The position numbers and the translations under genes are program-made. 64,000 nucleotides of DNA from Rummeliibacillus sp044763875 (GTDB lineage: Bacteria; Bacillota; Bacilli; Bacillales_A; Planococcaceae): the NCBI RefSeq assembly GCF_044763875.1, contig NZ_JBIWGZ010000001.1, positions 434,001 through 498,000 of the forward strand, read 5' to 3'. Below, in pieces: positions 1-6,654 of the stretch. How positions within the stretch are numbered: the first letter of the stretch is position 1; each line of letters begins with the position of its first letter. The notes under the pieces are model-generated. The model worked only from the letters and a program-made list of their open reading frames with translations, made no database searches and had not been told where the DNA came from.

Positions 1-100
1 TAATTTTAATCAATATACCCTTTTATAAGTGATATAGATTTTTTTCAAGAGAATTAATGCTAAAAATTGAGTAGCATATTTCCACTATCTAGCAATATAT

Positions 101-110
101 TTGGTATAAT
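101..110 (+). promoter_or_regulatory. Extended -10 promoter of the PadR-like gene
   Basis: TTGGTATAAT contains a perfect -10 hexamer with an upstream TGn extension, about 30 bp before the first gene. No good -35 is visible, as is usual for extended -10 promoters. Confidence 0.55.
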
Positions 111-139
111 ATTGTTAATAGCCCAAAAGGAGGTTCATC

Positions 140-892
140 ATGAAAGAAAAGAATTTTCAACAATCAGTAGGCTTTAGCGTGAAAGACACTTTAGCACTTT
201 ATTGGCTTTATTCAACTCAAGATACGGAAAAGTACTCTGTAGAGATCCATCAACAGTTTCAAGATGAATTTCCAGGACGCAAAGTTGGCTATGAATATGT
301 TGCACGAATCGCAAAACAGCTAGAAGCTGAAGGTGCATTATCATCCAGACAAATTCATAAAAAGGTGCTTTATACGAGTACAGAACTTGGTACAAATCGA
401 TTAAATCGTTATAATGAACTCTATTTTGAACGTTTCCATGAAATTGTCCTAGTATTAGACCGCTTCTATTATGAATTAACGAAAAACGGAGAGAAACCAC
501 CTAAGCCGGAACATCCATTACCAGAAGAGTTTCGGAGCTATTTTTCTAAACTCATTTCAGTCAAAGATGCTGTACGTTATCTCGCGTTAAAGCTTTCTCA
601 AACTCGTTCCAGTTTTTATATGGCAGAAGTTGGCCAACAATTAGAAGATTTATTTGGTTGGTGTCCATCAAATGGTTATTTATATCAAATTGCATGGGAG
701 CTTGAAGATAAAGACTATTTAGTTGGTTCATGGCCTGATGAAAAGAGAACTGTTCGAAATTTAAGAAGTACTGATGAAGGTGTATCATTCTATCAAACGA
801 TTGCTGCATCACTAGAAGAACGCATCACGACTATTCGTCGTTATTTACGCTATATGCTTAAGTTTTTTTCTAGAATACATGTTGAACAATAA
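140..892 (+). CDS. Tandem PadR-like winged-helix transcriptional regulator
   Basis: A 250-residue soluble protein. The N-terminal part (about residues 10-85) and the C-terminal part (about 135-210) each look like a PadR-type winged-helix unit: an 'alyWLYSTQDTEKYSVEIHQQF' style helix-turn-helix opening, then a repeated 'YlyqIAWELEDKdYL' wing-like segment. Ordinary PadR regulators carry one such domain plus a dimerising helix, so this looks like an internal duplication or fusion; family members bind promoters of stress or efflux genes. AGGAGG lies 8 nt before the ATG. It sits alone, upstream of and in the same direction as the trp leader. The target is unknown. Confidence 0.6.
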   Translation: MKEKNFQQSVGFSVKDTLALYWLYSTQDTEKYSVEIHQQFQDEFPGRKVGYEYVARIAKQLEAEGALSSRQIHKKVLYTSTELGTNRLNRYNELYFERFHEIVLVLDRFYYELTKNGEKPPKPEHPLPEEFRSYFSKLISVKDAVRYLALKLSQTRSSFYMAEVGQQLEDLFGWCPSNGYLYQIAWELEDKDYLVGSWPDEKRTVRNLRSTDEGVSFYQTIAASLEERITTIRRYLRYMLKFFSRIHVEQ

Positions 893-896
893 TTTA

Positions 897-925
897 TTGA
901 ATATTCCAGCATCATTCTTTATAAT
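897..925 (+). promoter_or_regulatory. Sigma-A promoter of the trp T-box leader
   Basis: TTGAAT and TATAAT hexamers with a 17-bp spacer. The -35 begins only five bases after the stop of the preceding gene. Transcription would start near 932, just upstream of the T-box stem I. Confidence 0.7.
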
Positions 926-949
926 ATGTAACATACTTACAATTTCAAA

Positions 950-1178
950 TTGAAATCGTTGAACAGGAGTAGTAGATAAGCACAAAATGGTACAGAGAGT
1001 CGACACTAGTGGAAGTCGATCCATTTCCTTATTGAATGGACCTGTGAGTGATTACTTGAACAAAGTAGGGTAATCCGGCACATACCGTTATATGTGAGTG
1101 GTAGCTAATCGCTACAAGTAAGGTGGTACCGCGGATATCCGTCCTTCATAGAGTGTTTTCTCTATGGAGGACTTTTTT
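950..1178 (+). promoter_or_regulatory. T-box riboswitch, tryptophan specific (leader of trpEG)
   Basis: A T-box leader that senses uncharged tRNA. The AG-bulge (AGAGAG) and distal loop of stem I lie near 991-1015. The specifier segment reads TGAA-TGG-ACC, placing UGG (Trp) at 1037-1039. The conserved T-box AAGGTGGTACCGCGG is at 1120-1134. The terminator is a 13-bp stem (1141-1153 with 1160-1172) and a six-T run. When tRNA-Trp is uncharged its acceptor end should pair with the UGGU bulge and favour the antiterminator. A Trp specifier upstream of trpE is internally consistent. Confidence 0.93.
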
Positions 1179-1193
1179 ATTTAAGGTTGAGTG

Positions 1194-1275
1194 AAAGGCG
1201 ACGTCTACTGCGGAAAAGCGAATGAGGAGAAACCACAAGCATAGGTTCATATGAGGTAAAGTAGCCGGTGAGAGT
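1194..1275 (+). repeat. Possible degenerate copy of the dispersed palindromic repeat
   Basis: Between the T-box terminator and the trpE ribosome site, a GC-richer stretch (cgacgtctactgcggaaaag and following) resembles the opening of the repeat found intact at 55288, 61489 and 15782. It is heavily diverged and would be transcribed in the trp leader. Confidence 0.3.
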
Positions 1276-1305
1276 TGAGTAGAGCTTAGTAAAGGAGTTA
1301 AACAA

Positions 1306-2697
1306 ATGACAGTTGAGACGAGAATGTATGAAATGAAGACAATCCAAGGTGATATGCTAACACCTATTTCGATTTACCACGCTTTAAATGGGAAGAAGAA
1401 AATGTTATTTGAATCATCCGCAAAGCATGAAGAAAGCGGTCGATATTCATTTATTGCAATCAATCCTATAGCAGAAATGGTTGCATCTAAAAATGACTAT
1501 CAATTATTTAATAATGAGCATGAACTAGTTATTCATGGTGCAAATGCATTTCACAAGTTAAAATCATTGCTACCCACAGAGAACGCGAAACTGCCTTTTT
1601 CATTTTTCGGAGGAGCAATTGGCTATTTTGGTTATGAAACGGCGTTTTATCATGAAAAAATCGGTGACATATTAAAAGATAACCTACACATGCCTGATAT
1701 GCATGTACTATTTTACGATACCTTCATAGTCGTAGATCATTTAATGCAAAACGTGCATATTGTAGCAGTTGATTTATTGAAAAAAGGACATTCGCAGCAA
1801 GAATTACGAAAGAGAATAAATGACATTGAGAAGCAGCTGAAAACGACTATTTTAACACAGGCTGAAGATGATTCAGACACGATTCAATTCCGATCTACTA
1901 TCGAAAAAGAAGAATTCTGTGAGATGGTGAAACAAGCAAAACAGCATATAGAGCAAGGAGATATTTTTCAAGTTGTATTATCGCAACGATTTGAAGCAGA
2001 TTTTACAGGGAATCCAATGAATCTTTATCGAAGACTTAGAACAACAAACCCTTCTCCATATATGTTTTATATGGATTTTGAAGAATATGTAATTTTAGGG
2101 ACATCACCAGAAAGTCTAGTCAAAGTAGAGGGCCGCGTTGTCACAACAAATCCAATTGCAGGTACTAGACGACGTGGATATTCTGAGCAGGAAGACGAAT
2201 CACTAGAACAAGAACTCCTACAAGATGAAAAGGAACTTGCTGAACATCGAATGCTCGTTGATTTAGGTCGAAATGATATAGGTAAGTTAAGTAAAGTTGG
2301 TTCCGTCAAGCTACCGAAATTTATGCAAATAGAGCGTTATAAACATGTGATGCATATTGTTTCTGAAGTGACGGGTGAGTTAAAAGACGACATTCATCCT
2401 CTGGATGTTTTAGCTACAGCTTTACCAGCAGGCACTGTATCTGGTGCTCCGAAAATTCGTGCGATGCAAATTATCAATGATTTGGAACACGATAAAAGAG
2501 GTGTATATGCTGGAGCAGTCGGCTATGTCTCGATAACCGGTGATATGGATATGGCACTTGCGATTCGAACAATGGTCATTACGAAGGGTAAAGCCTATGT
2601 TCAAGCTGGAGCCGGTATTGTATATCATTCCGATCCTGAGAAGGAATATGAAGAGACTCTGAACAAAGCTAAAGCATTGCTGGAGGTGCGCGCATGA
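1306..2697 (+). CDS. trpE: Anthranilate synthase component I
   Basis: Converts chorismate plus ammonia (from glutamine via TrpG) to anthranilate, the first step of tryptophan synthesis. The 463-residue length is normal. Near residue 35 it has the LFESS...SGRYSFI segment typical of the tryptophan feedback site. The chorismate-binding domain (about 195-460) includes GDIFQVVLSQRF, TSPESLVKVEGRVVTTNPIAGTR, DEKELAEHRMLVDLGRNDIG, PAGTVSGAPKIRAM and the closing GAGIVYHSDPEKEYEETLNKA. The feedback motif and the Trp T-box favour TrpE over PabB. RBS AAAGGAG lies about 9 nt upstream. The stop overlaps the next start (ATGA). Confidence 0.95.
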   Translation: MTVETRMYEMKTIQGDMLTPISIYHALNGKKKMLFESSAKHEESGRYSFIAINPIAEMVASKNDYQLFNNEHELVIHGANAFHKLKSLLPTENAKLPFSFFGGAIGYFGYETAFYHEKIGDILKDNLHMPDMHVLFYDTFIVVDHLMQNVHIVAVDLLKKGHSQQELRKRINDIEKQLKTTILTQAEDDSDTIQFRSTIEKEEFCEMVKQAKQHIEQGDIFQVVLSQRFEADFTGNPMNLYRRLRTTNPSPYMFYMDFEEYVILGTSPESLVKVEGRVVTTNPIAGTRRRGYSEQEDESLEQELLQDEKELAEHRMLVDLGRNDIGKLSKVGSVKLPKFMQIERYKHVMHIVSEVTGELKDDIHPLDVLATALPAGTVSGAPKIRAMQIINDLEHDKRGVYAGAVGYVSITGDMDMALAIRTMVITKGKAYVQAGAGIVYHSDPEKEYEETLNKAKALLEVRA

Positions 2698-3278
2698 TTT
2701 TATTAATCGATAATTATGATTCATTTACTTATAACCTATTTCAACAAATAAGTAGTTTAGGTAAAGAAGTCAAAGTTGTTCGTAACAATGCTATTACAGT
2801 AGACGAGATTCGAAAAATGCAACCTGAAGCAATTGTCATTTCTCCGGGTCCTGGAACTCCTTCTGAAGCAGGGATTTCAATTGAGGTTATAAAAAACTTG
2901 TATACTGAATTCCCGATTTTAGGGATTTGCTTGGGTCATCAATCAATAGCAGAAGCATTTGGAGCGAAAATTATTAGAGCTCCACAAATTAAACACGGGT
3001 TATATTCAACCGTTAAACATACTCAAACAGGACTTTTTGAGAAATGTCCAGAATCTGTTTCCGTCATGCGTTATCACTCTCTAGTGATTGACAAAAAAAC
3101 CCTTCATCCTGAATTGCAAATTATAGCGATTGCTGAAGATGATCATGAGATTATGGCCATTCAACATCAGGAATATCCGGTATTTGGGCTGCAATTTCAT
3201 CCAGAGTCAATAGGTACAAAAGATGGAGACTTGATGATTCAGATGTTTTTAGATTCTTATTGTAAAGAAGTTGTTTAA
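2694..3278 (+). CDS. trpG: Anthranilate synthase glutamine amidotransferase subunit
   Basis: Class I glutamine amidotransferase of 194 residues, the partner of TrpE. It shows the opening LIDNYDSFTYNL, the oxyanion segment VISPGPGTPSEAG, the nucleophile Cys in LGICLGHQSIAEAFG and the His-x-Glu of LQFHPESI. The gene overlaps trpE by 4 nt, so translation is probably coupled. A strong terminator follows, so trpD, C, F, B and A are not in this operon. In B. subtilis this subunit also serves PabB; whether that holds here cannot be told. Confidence 0.93.
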   Translation: MILLIDNYDSFTYNLFQQISSLGKEVKVVRNNAITVDEIRKMQPEAIVISPGPGTPSEAGISIEVIKNLYTEFPILGICLGHQSIAEAFGAKIIRAPQIKHGLYSTVKHTQTGLFEKCPESVSVMRYHSLVIDKKTLHPELQIIAIAEDDHEIMAIQHQEYPVFGLQFHPESIGTKDGDLMIQMFLDSYCKEVV

Positions 3279-3316
3279 GTAACTTCTAAAAATCACTGTA
3301 TATAATAAAACCCTTG

Positions 3317-3366
3317 AGACTATAGACAAACTTGAAAAAATTCGAGTTTGTCTACAGTCTTTTTTC
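3317..3366 (+). terminator. Rho-independent terminator of trpEG
   Basis: A long inverted repeat (agactatagacaaact paired with agtttgtctacagtct, one mismatch) is followed by a six-T run. It closes the two-gene trp operon. Confidence 0.85.
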
Positions 3367-3410
3367 TATTAGAGGTACCGCCAACAACGTGCGGATTTTG
3401 TACGCTAAGC
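3367..3410 (+). repeat. Left inverted repeat bracketing the MerR-agmatine deiminase pair
   Basis: The segment from CTATTAGAGGTACCGCC to GTACGCTAAG matches the reverse complement of 6005-6058 (core GGTACCGCC, then ACG.GGTTTTGTACGCTAAG) with few mismatches over about 45 bp. A further inverted CTTAGCGTAC/ACCGG motif lies just inside, at 3431-3460. These look like ends of a defective element; no transposase is present between them. Confidence 0.55.
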
Positions 3411-3812
3411 CCTGATTAACGAAAAAAACGCCGGTATCCTGTACGCTAAGGATTACCGGCTTAGTGGCAACAATGATTTTAGGCTGGCATTTCCGGCAAT
3501 GACTTTTTCTCCTTGTTCTGAAATCACGTTTCCAATCAACTTGAGAACCTCCAAATTTTTGACTAACATTAGGGGACATGATAATCTCACCTTATCTTAG
3601 ACATTAGCTGACATCAATGATTAAATTAAAATCTCCATCATGTCCACTAACACTATTTAGCGAACATTAGTCCAATGAGCCATTTTCATGATAGGCGCGG
3701 CAATGTTATCTGATTACATATTTAGAGAGAGGCACTTGATAACATTAGTTTGAGAAGATCTACTACCTAGTCATTTGCCTAAAAAAATCATCACATTAAG
3801 TGAGGGAGATAT
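3411..3812. other. Intergenic region with ACATTAG direct repeats
   Basis: No convincing gene. A minus-strand frame of 75 codons (3352-3579) has a fair ribosome site but runs straight into the inverted repeat and shows no recognisable domain. ACATTAG occurs four times in the same orientation, at 3566, 3601, 3664 and 3742, the last about 65 bp before the MerR-family start. Either operator-like repeats or element debris. Confidence 0.35.
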
Positions 3813-4649
3813 ATGTTCACAATTAGCAGATTTTCTCAACTTTGCAAAATGAGTGCTCGTATGTTACGACACTATGACAAGGAAGAACTTTTGAAACCAG
3901 TACATATAGATGCAACGAATGGTTACAGATATTATGAGAAGAGTCAATTAGAAACAGCGTTACTAATCAAGAAACTGAAAGAATATAGATTTTCCTTGCC
4001 GGAGATAAGAACAATCCTTCAGACGTCAGACAGGAAATTGTTTATCGGATTCATAAACTCGAAAATAAATGAACTTACCAATGAGATGAATCGATATAGA
4101 CAGATCATTACAGAGATGCAAGAGATGGTTGATAAAAAGGAGGATTTCAGTCAAGGAGAAAGAAGATCGTATGATATATTGCTCGGGATAAGAAACGAGA
4201 TAAGTGTCGTATCTCAAAGATTGCAGATGAATATTGCTGACATGGACAGGCACATTGATTCCTTTTACGATAAGGCGGAAGAAAGTAATATTCAGTTTCT
4301 TGGTGTTCCGTCTGCCATTTTTTTTGATGAAGAGTTTACCCCTGACCACAGCGATATTGAATTAATGATCCCGATCATTCATAGGAATGACGAAAAAATA
4401 TCAAGGGAATGGCAGATAAAAAAACTCCCCCAAAAGATTATTGCTACTACTTTACACATCGGAAGTTATGACTATATAGGATACGCACATATAGCACTTG
4501 AAGAGTGGGCCGAAAGCAACGGCTACTGCTTGGATGGTCCGCCTTATGAAACCTACTTGAAAGGTTCAGAATGTGACTGTCATGTAGAGGAGTATGTGAC
4601 GCAAATTAGCTTTCCCGTCATCAAAAAAAGCAATGCAATAATTCCTTGA
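3813..4649 (+). CDS. MerR-family activator with GyrI/BmrR-type effector domain
   Basis: A 278-residue protein. Residues 1-70 are a MerR DNA-binding domain (FTISRFSQLCKMSARMLRHYD, then NGYRYYEKSQL). Residues 75-115 form the dimerising coiled coil and the C-terminal half is a GyrI-like ligand-binding fold of the BmrR type. Such proteins bind a drug or metabolite and untwist promoters with over-long spacers. GGGAG precedes the ATG. The stop codon lies inside the -35 of an exactly such promoter at 4646-4676 driving the next gene, so that gene is the predicted target. Confidence 0.85.
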   Translation: MFTISRFSQLCKMSARMLRHYDKEELLKPVHIDATNGYRYYEKSQLETALLIKKLKEYRFSLPEIRTILQTSDRKLFIGFINSKINELTNEMNRYRQIITEMQEMVDKKEDFSQGERRSYDILLGIRNEISVVSQRLQMNIADMDRHIDSFYDKAEESNIQFLGVPSAIFFDEEFTPDHSDIELMIPIIHRNDEKISREWQIKKLPQKIIATTLHIGSYDYIGYAHIALEEWAESNGYCLDGPPYETYLKGSECDCHVEEYVTQISFPVIKKSNAIIP

Positions 4650-4676
4650 CCTTGACACTATGTCAAAGCTTATTCT
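4646..4676 (+). promoter_or_regulatory. MerR-type operator/promoter with 19-bp spacer
   Basis: -35 TTGACC (4646-4651) and -10 TATTCT (4671-4676) are 19 bp apart, the hallmark of MerR-activated promoters. The spacer holds the perfect dyad TTGACA-CTA-TGTCAA (4652-4666). It is 43 bp upstream of the deiminase start. Confidence 0.75.
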
Positions 4677-4718
4677 AATTCCAAGAGAAAGCTATCACAA
4701 CATAAGGAGATTTTGCAT

Positions 4719-5861
4719 ATGAAAAAGATAATTGTGCTTTGCACAGGGACTATATTAACGGCTGGGATCATAATGGGGGGATGTAATCCAAGTAAAGTTG
4801 AGGGGAGTCAATTTGTGGAAAAACAATACGTAGGTAAGTACACAATGCCCGATGAAAGCAGCAAACATGAAGGCACGTGGTTGCAATGGCCTCATACCTT
4901 TACATATGGAAAAGGATATGAAGAAAAGGTTGAACCAATTTGGATCGAGATGACAGCTGCCCTGAGCGAAGGAGAAAATGTTCATATTATCGCATATGAT
5001 AAATATGAAAAGAACTATATTTATAATTTGCTGTATGATGAGGGCATCAATATGGACAAAATTGATTTCTATATAGTTCCTACTGACGATGTATGGGCAA
5101 GAGATACTGCACCGATTTTTGTATACGACAAAGATAAAAATATGAAAATGATGGATTGGGGATTTAATGGGTGGGGTAAGAAAACTCCGTATAAAAAAGA
5201 TGCATTAATGCCGAGCGTACTTAGTAAGCAGTTAGGTATGGATAGAATTGATCTAAATGCCGTGGTACTTGAAGGTGGAGCGTTTGAACTAGATGGAAAT
5301 GGAACATTTTTATCGACACGTAGTGCAGTTCTTAATAAAAATAGAAATCCCAATATTACAGAAGCAGAATTTGAGAAGTATATAAAGGAATATCTTGATG
5401 CGACTAACTTCATTTGGTTAGATGGTGTTCCTGGTCTGGATATTACAGATTTTCATATTGATGGTTTTGCTAAATTTTATGATAAGTCTACAATTATTAC
5501 AATGAAAGAAGATGATTTGGAAGATTGGGGTGTTTCAAATAAGGATATTAAAACATTAATGAATGCTAAGAATGCCTTTGACAAGCCTTATCAGTATGTG
5601 TATTTACCGCTTAGTAAAAACAATGTAATTTTAGATAATGGAAAGAATTTGAGATACAAAGGTTCATATATCAATTTTTATATTGGGAATACGGTTGTAT
5701 TAGTTCCAAATTATAATGATCCTAACGACAAAATAGCAAACGATATTATCCAAAAACTATATCCCGATCGTGAAGTGATTGGAATAGATGTAAGAGAGCT
5801 TTATAAAAATGGTGGTATGATTCATTGTGTTACACAACAACAACCCGTCAGTTTAAAGTAA
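4719..5861 (+). CDS. Agmatine deiminase family lipoprotein
   Basis: Peptidyl-arginine/agmatine deiminase fold; such enzymes hydrolyse the guanidinium of agmatine (to N-carbamoylputrescine and ammonia) or of arginine derivatives. Active-site landmarks are all present: ARDTAP, LEGGAFELDG, ITDFHIDGFAKF and the C-terminal Cys370 in GGMIHCVTQQ. Unlike classical cytosolic AguA it starts with a signal peptide and lipobox (MGGC, Cys22), so it should sit on the outer face of the membrane. The start is the ATG 9 nt after AAGGAG; a TTG two codons upstream is too close. The MerR operator lies directly upstream. Substrate inferred from family only. Confidence 0.85.
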   Translation: MKKIIVLCTGTILTAGIIMGGCNPSKVEGSQFVEKQYVGKYTMPDESSKHEGTWLQWPHTFTYGKGYEEKVEPIWIEMTAALSEGENVHIIAYDKYEKNYIYNLLYDEGINMDKIDFYIVPTDDVWARDTAPIFVYDKDKNMKMMDWGFNGWGKKTPYKKDALMPSVLSKQLGMDRIDLNAVVLEGGAFELDGNGTFLSTRSAVLNKNRNPNITEAEFEKYIKEYLDATNFIWLDGVPGLDITDFHIDGFAKFYDKSTIITMKEDDLEDWGVSNKDIKTLMNAKNAFDKPYQYVYLPLSKNNVILDNGKNLRYKGSYINFYIGNTVVLVPNYNDPNDKIANDIIQKLYPDREVIGIDVRELYKNGGMIHCVTQQQPVSLK

Positions 5862-5949
5862 TCGTGTTTGTTGCAGTGGATTTCAACAGATTCGAAAACT
5901 AAGTTGCAATTAAAATTCCATTTTTTCCTCATTGTTTATGAGGCAATAG

Positions 5950-5965
5950 AGCGATGTACATCGCT
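5950..5965. repeat. Perfect 16-bp palindrome after the deiminase gene
   Basis: AGCGATGTACATCGCT is fully self-complementary. It lies between the deiminase stop and the right inverted repeat. No function assigned. Confidence 0.5.
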
Positions 5966-6004
5966 TCTACTTTTCCCCTTGGACAGTGAATGTAACCACC
6001 CATG

Positions 6005-6058
6005 GCCGGTATCCTTAGCGTACAAAAACCGCGTTTTGAAGGCGGTACCCCTATTAGG
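6005..6058 (-). repeat. Right inverted repeat bracketing the MerR-agmatine deiminase pair
   Basis: Reverse complement of the left repeat at 3367-3410: GGCGGTACCCCTATTAG here against CTATTAGAGGTACCGCC there, with the shared CTTAGCGTACA core. It runs directly into the sequence GGCTCTGTTTTA, which recurs near 15501. Confidence 0.55.
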
Positions 6059-6124
6059 CTCTGTTTTACTTAATAGTAGAATATTCTCAAATCAATAAGC
6101 GTATTCGAAATGGATACGCTTATT
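6056..6124 (+). repeat. Element-end-like repeat with hairpin (copy 1)
   Basis: AGGCTCTGTTTTA ... AATAAGCGTATTC is shared with 15499-15556. In this copy it ends in an 11-bp hairpin (AATAAGCGTAT with ATACGCTTATT, 6094-6124) that could also terminate transcription from either side. Confidence 0.5.
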
Positions 6125-6134
6125 TACTATTTCT

Positions 6135-6329
6135 TTAATCCAGATTTAGCAAATCCGAAATTATCTCTGCACTTCCATCTGTAAACATAAAAATTGACAA
6201 TGATATACATAATAGTCCTACAAATACAAAACTAATTTTTTTAATTAACAAAGATGGCTTTATTATAAATAGTCCTTTAGTTATTAAAAACAATCCTAAA
6301 ATTAAAATTAGGAAATACCAGAACCCCAT
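6135..6329 (-). CDS. Small two-helix membrane protein of unknown function
   Basis: 64 residues with two hydrophobic spans (about 4-24 and 32-50) and a short acidic tail. A good ribosome site (AGAGGTGG) precedes the ATG on the minus strand, which is the main support for its being a real gene. No family recognised. Confidence 0.55.
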   Translation of the reverse strand: MGFWYFLILILGLFLITKGLFIIKPSLLIKKISFVFVGLLCISLSIFMFTDGSAEIISDLLNLD

Positions 6330-6463
6330 TATTCCACCTCTTCTGTATTATTTTTAAATAAGACGTTATCTTTCGTGGAAGGTTCTTCCTTTTTGAATTA
6401 GTTTACAAGGAAATAAATGAATAAATTTTTTCAACGTTATCTTCAAATCAGATTCATATTTTT

Positions 6464-6479
6464 GTTGCAAAAAAGCAAC
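6464..6479. promoter_or_regulatory. Candidate operator 1 of the PAS regulator
   Basis: GTTGCAAAAAAGCAAC is a perfect dyad of the form TTGC-N6-GCAA. A second copy lies 158 bp downstream. The N6 spacing recalls boxes bound by TyrR-type C-terminal helix-turn-helix domains (inference). Confidence 0.5.
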
Positions 6480-6621
6480 ATTATTTAAAGTGACATAAAC
6501 CAATGTTTAAGTATTACAAAATATTCATTCTTAATTGATGAATAAATGCCACACAAAGATGAATATAGTGAACTAGCTAAAAAAGTGATCAAAAAACTTA
6601 TCAAATATTCTATGAAAAACT

Positions 6622-6636
6622 GTTGCTTTTTTGCAA
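6622..6636. promoter_or_regulatory. Candidate operator 2 of the PAS regulator
   Basis: GTTGCTTTTTTGCAA repeats the TTGC-N6-GCAA dyad, ending 18 bp before the regulator start and next to its ribosome site. That position suits autorepression. Confidence 0.5.
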
Positions 6637-6654
6637 TAAGAAAGGGGATAAGAC

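Noticed and set aside
3352..3579. Minus-strand 75-codon open frame with a fair ribosome site
   Set aside because: Its second half is the inverted repeat and its end lies in the trp terminator; no domain recognised. Kept only as part of the intergenic description.
5868..6098. Plus-strand 76-codon open frame after the deiminase
   Set aside because: Covers a palindrome and the right inverted repeat and shows no protein-like character.
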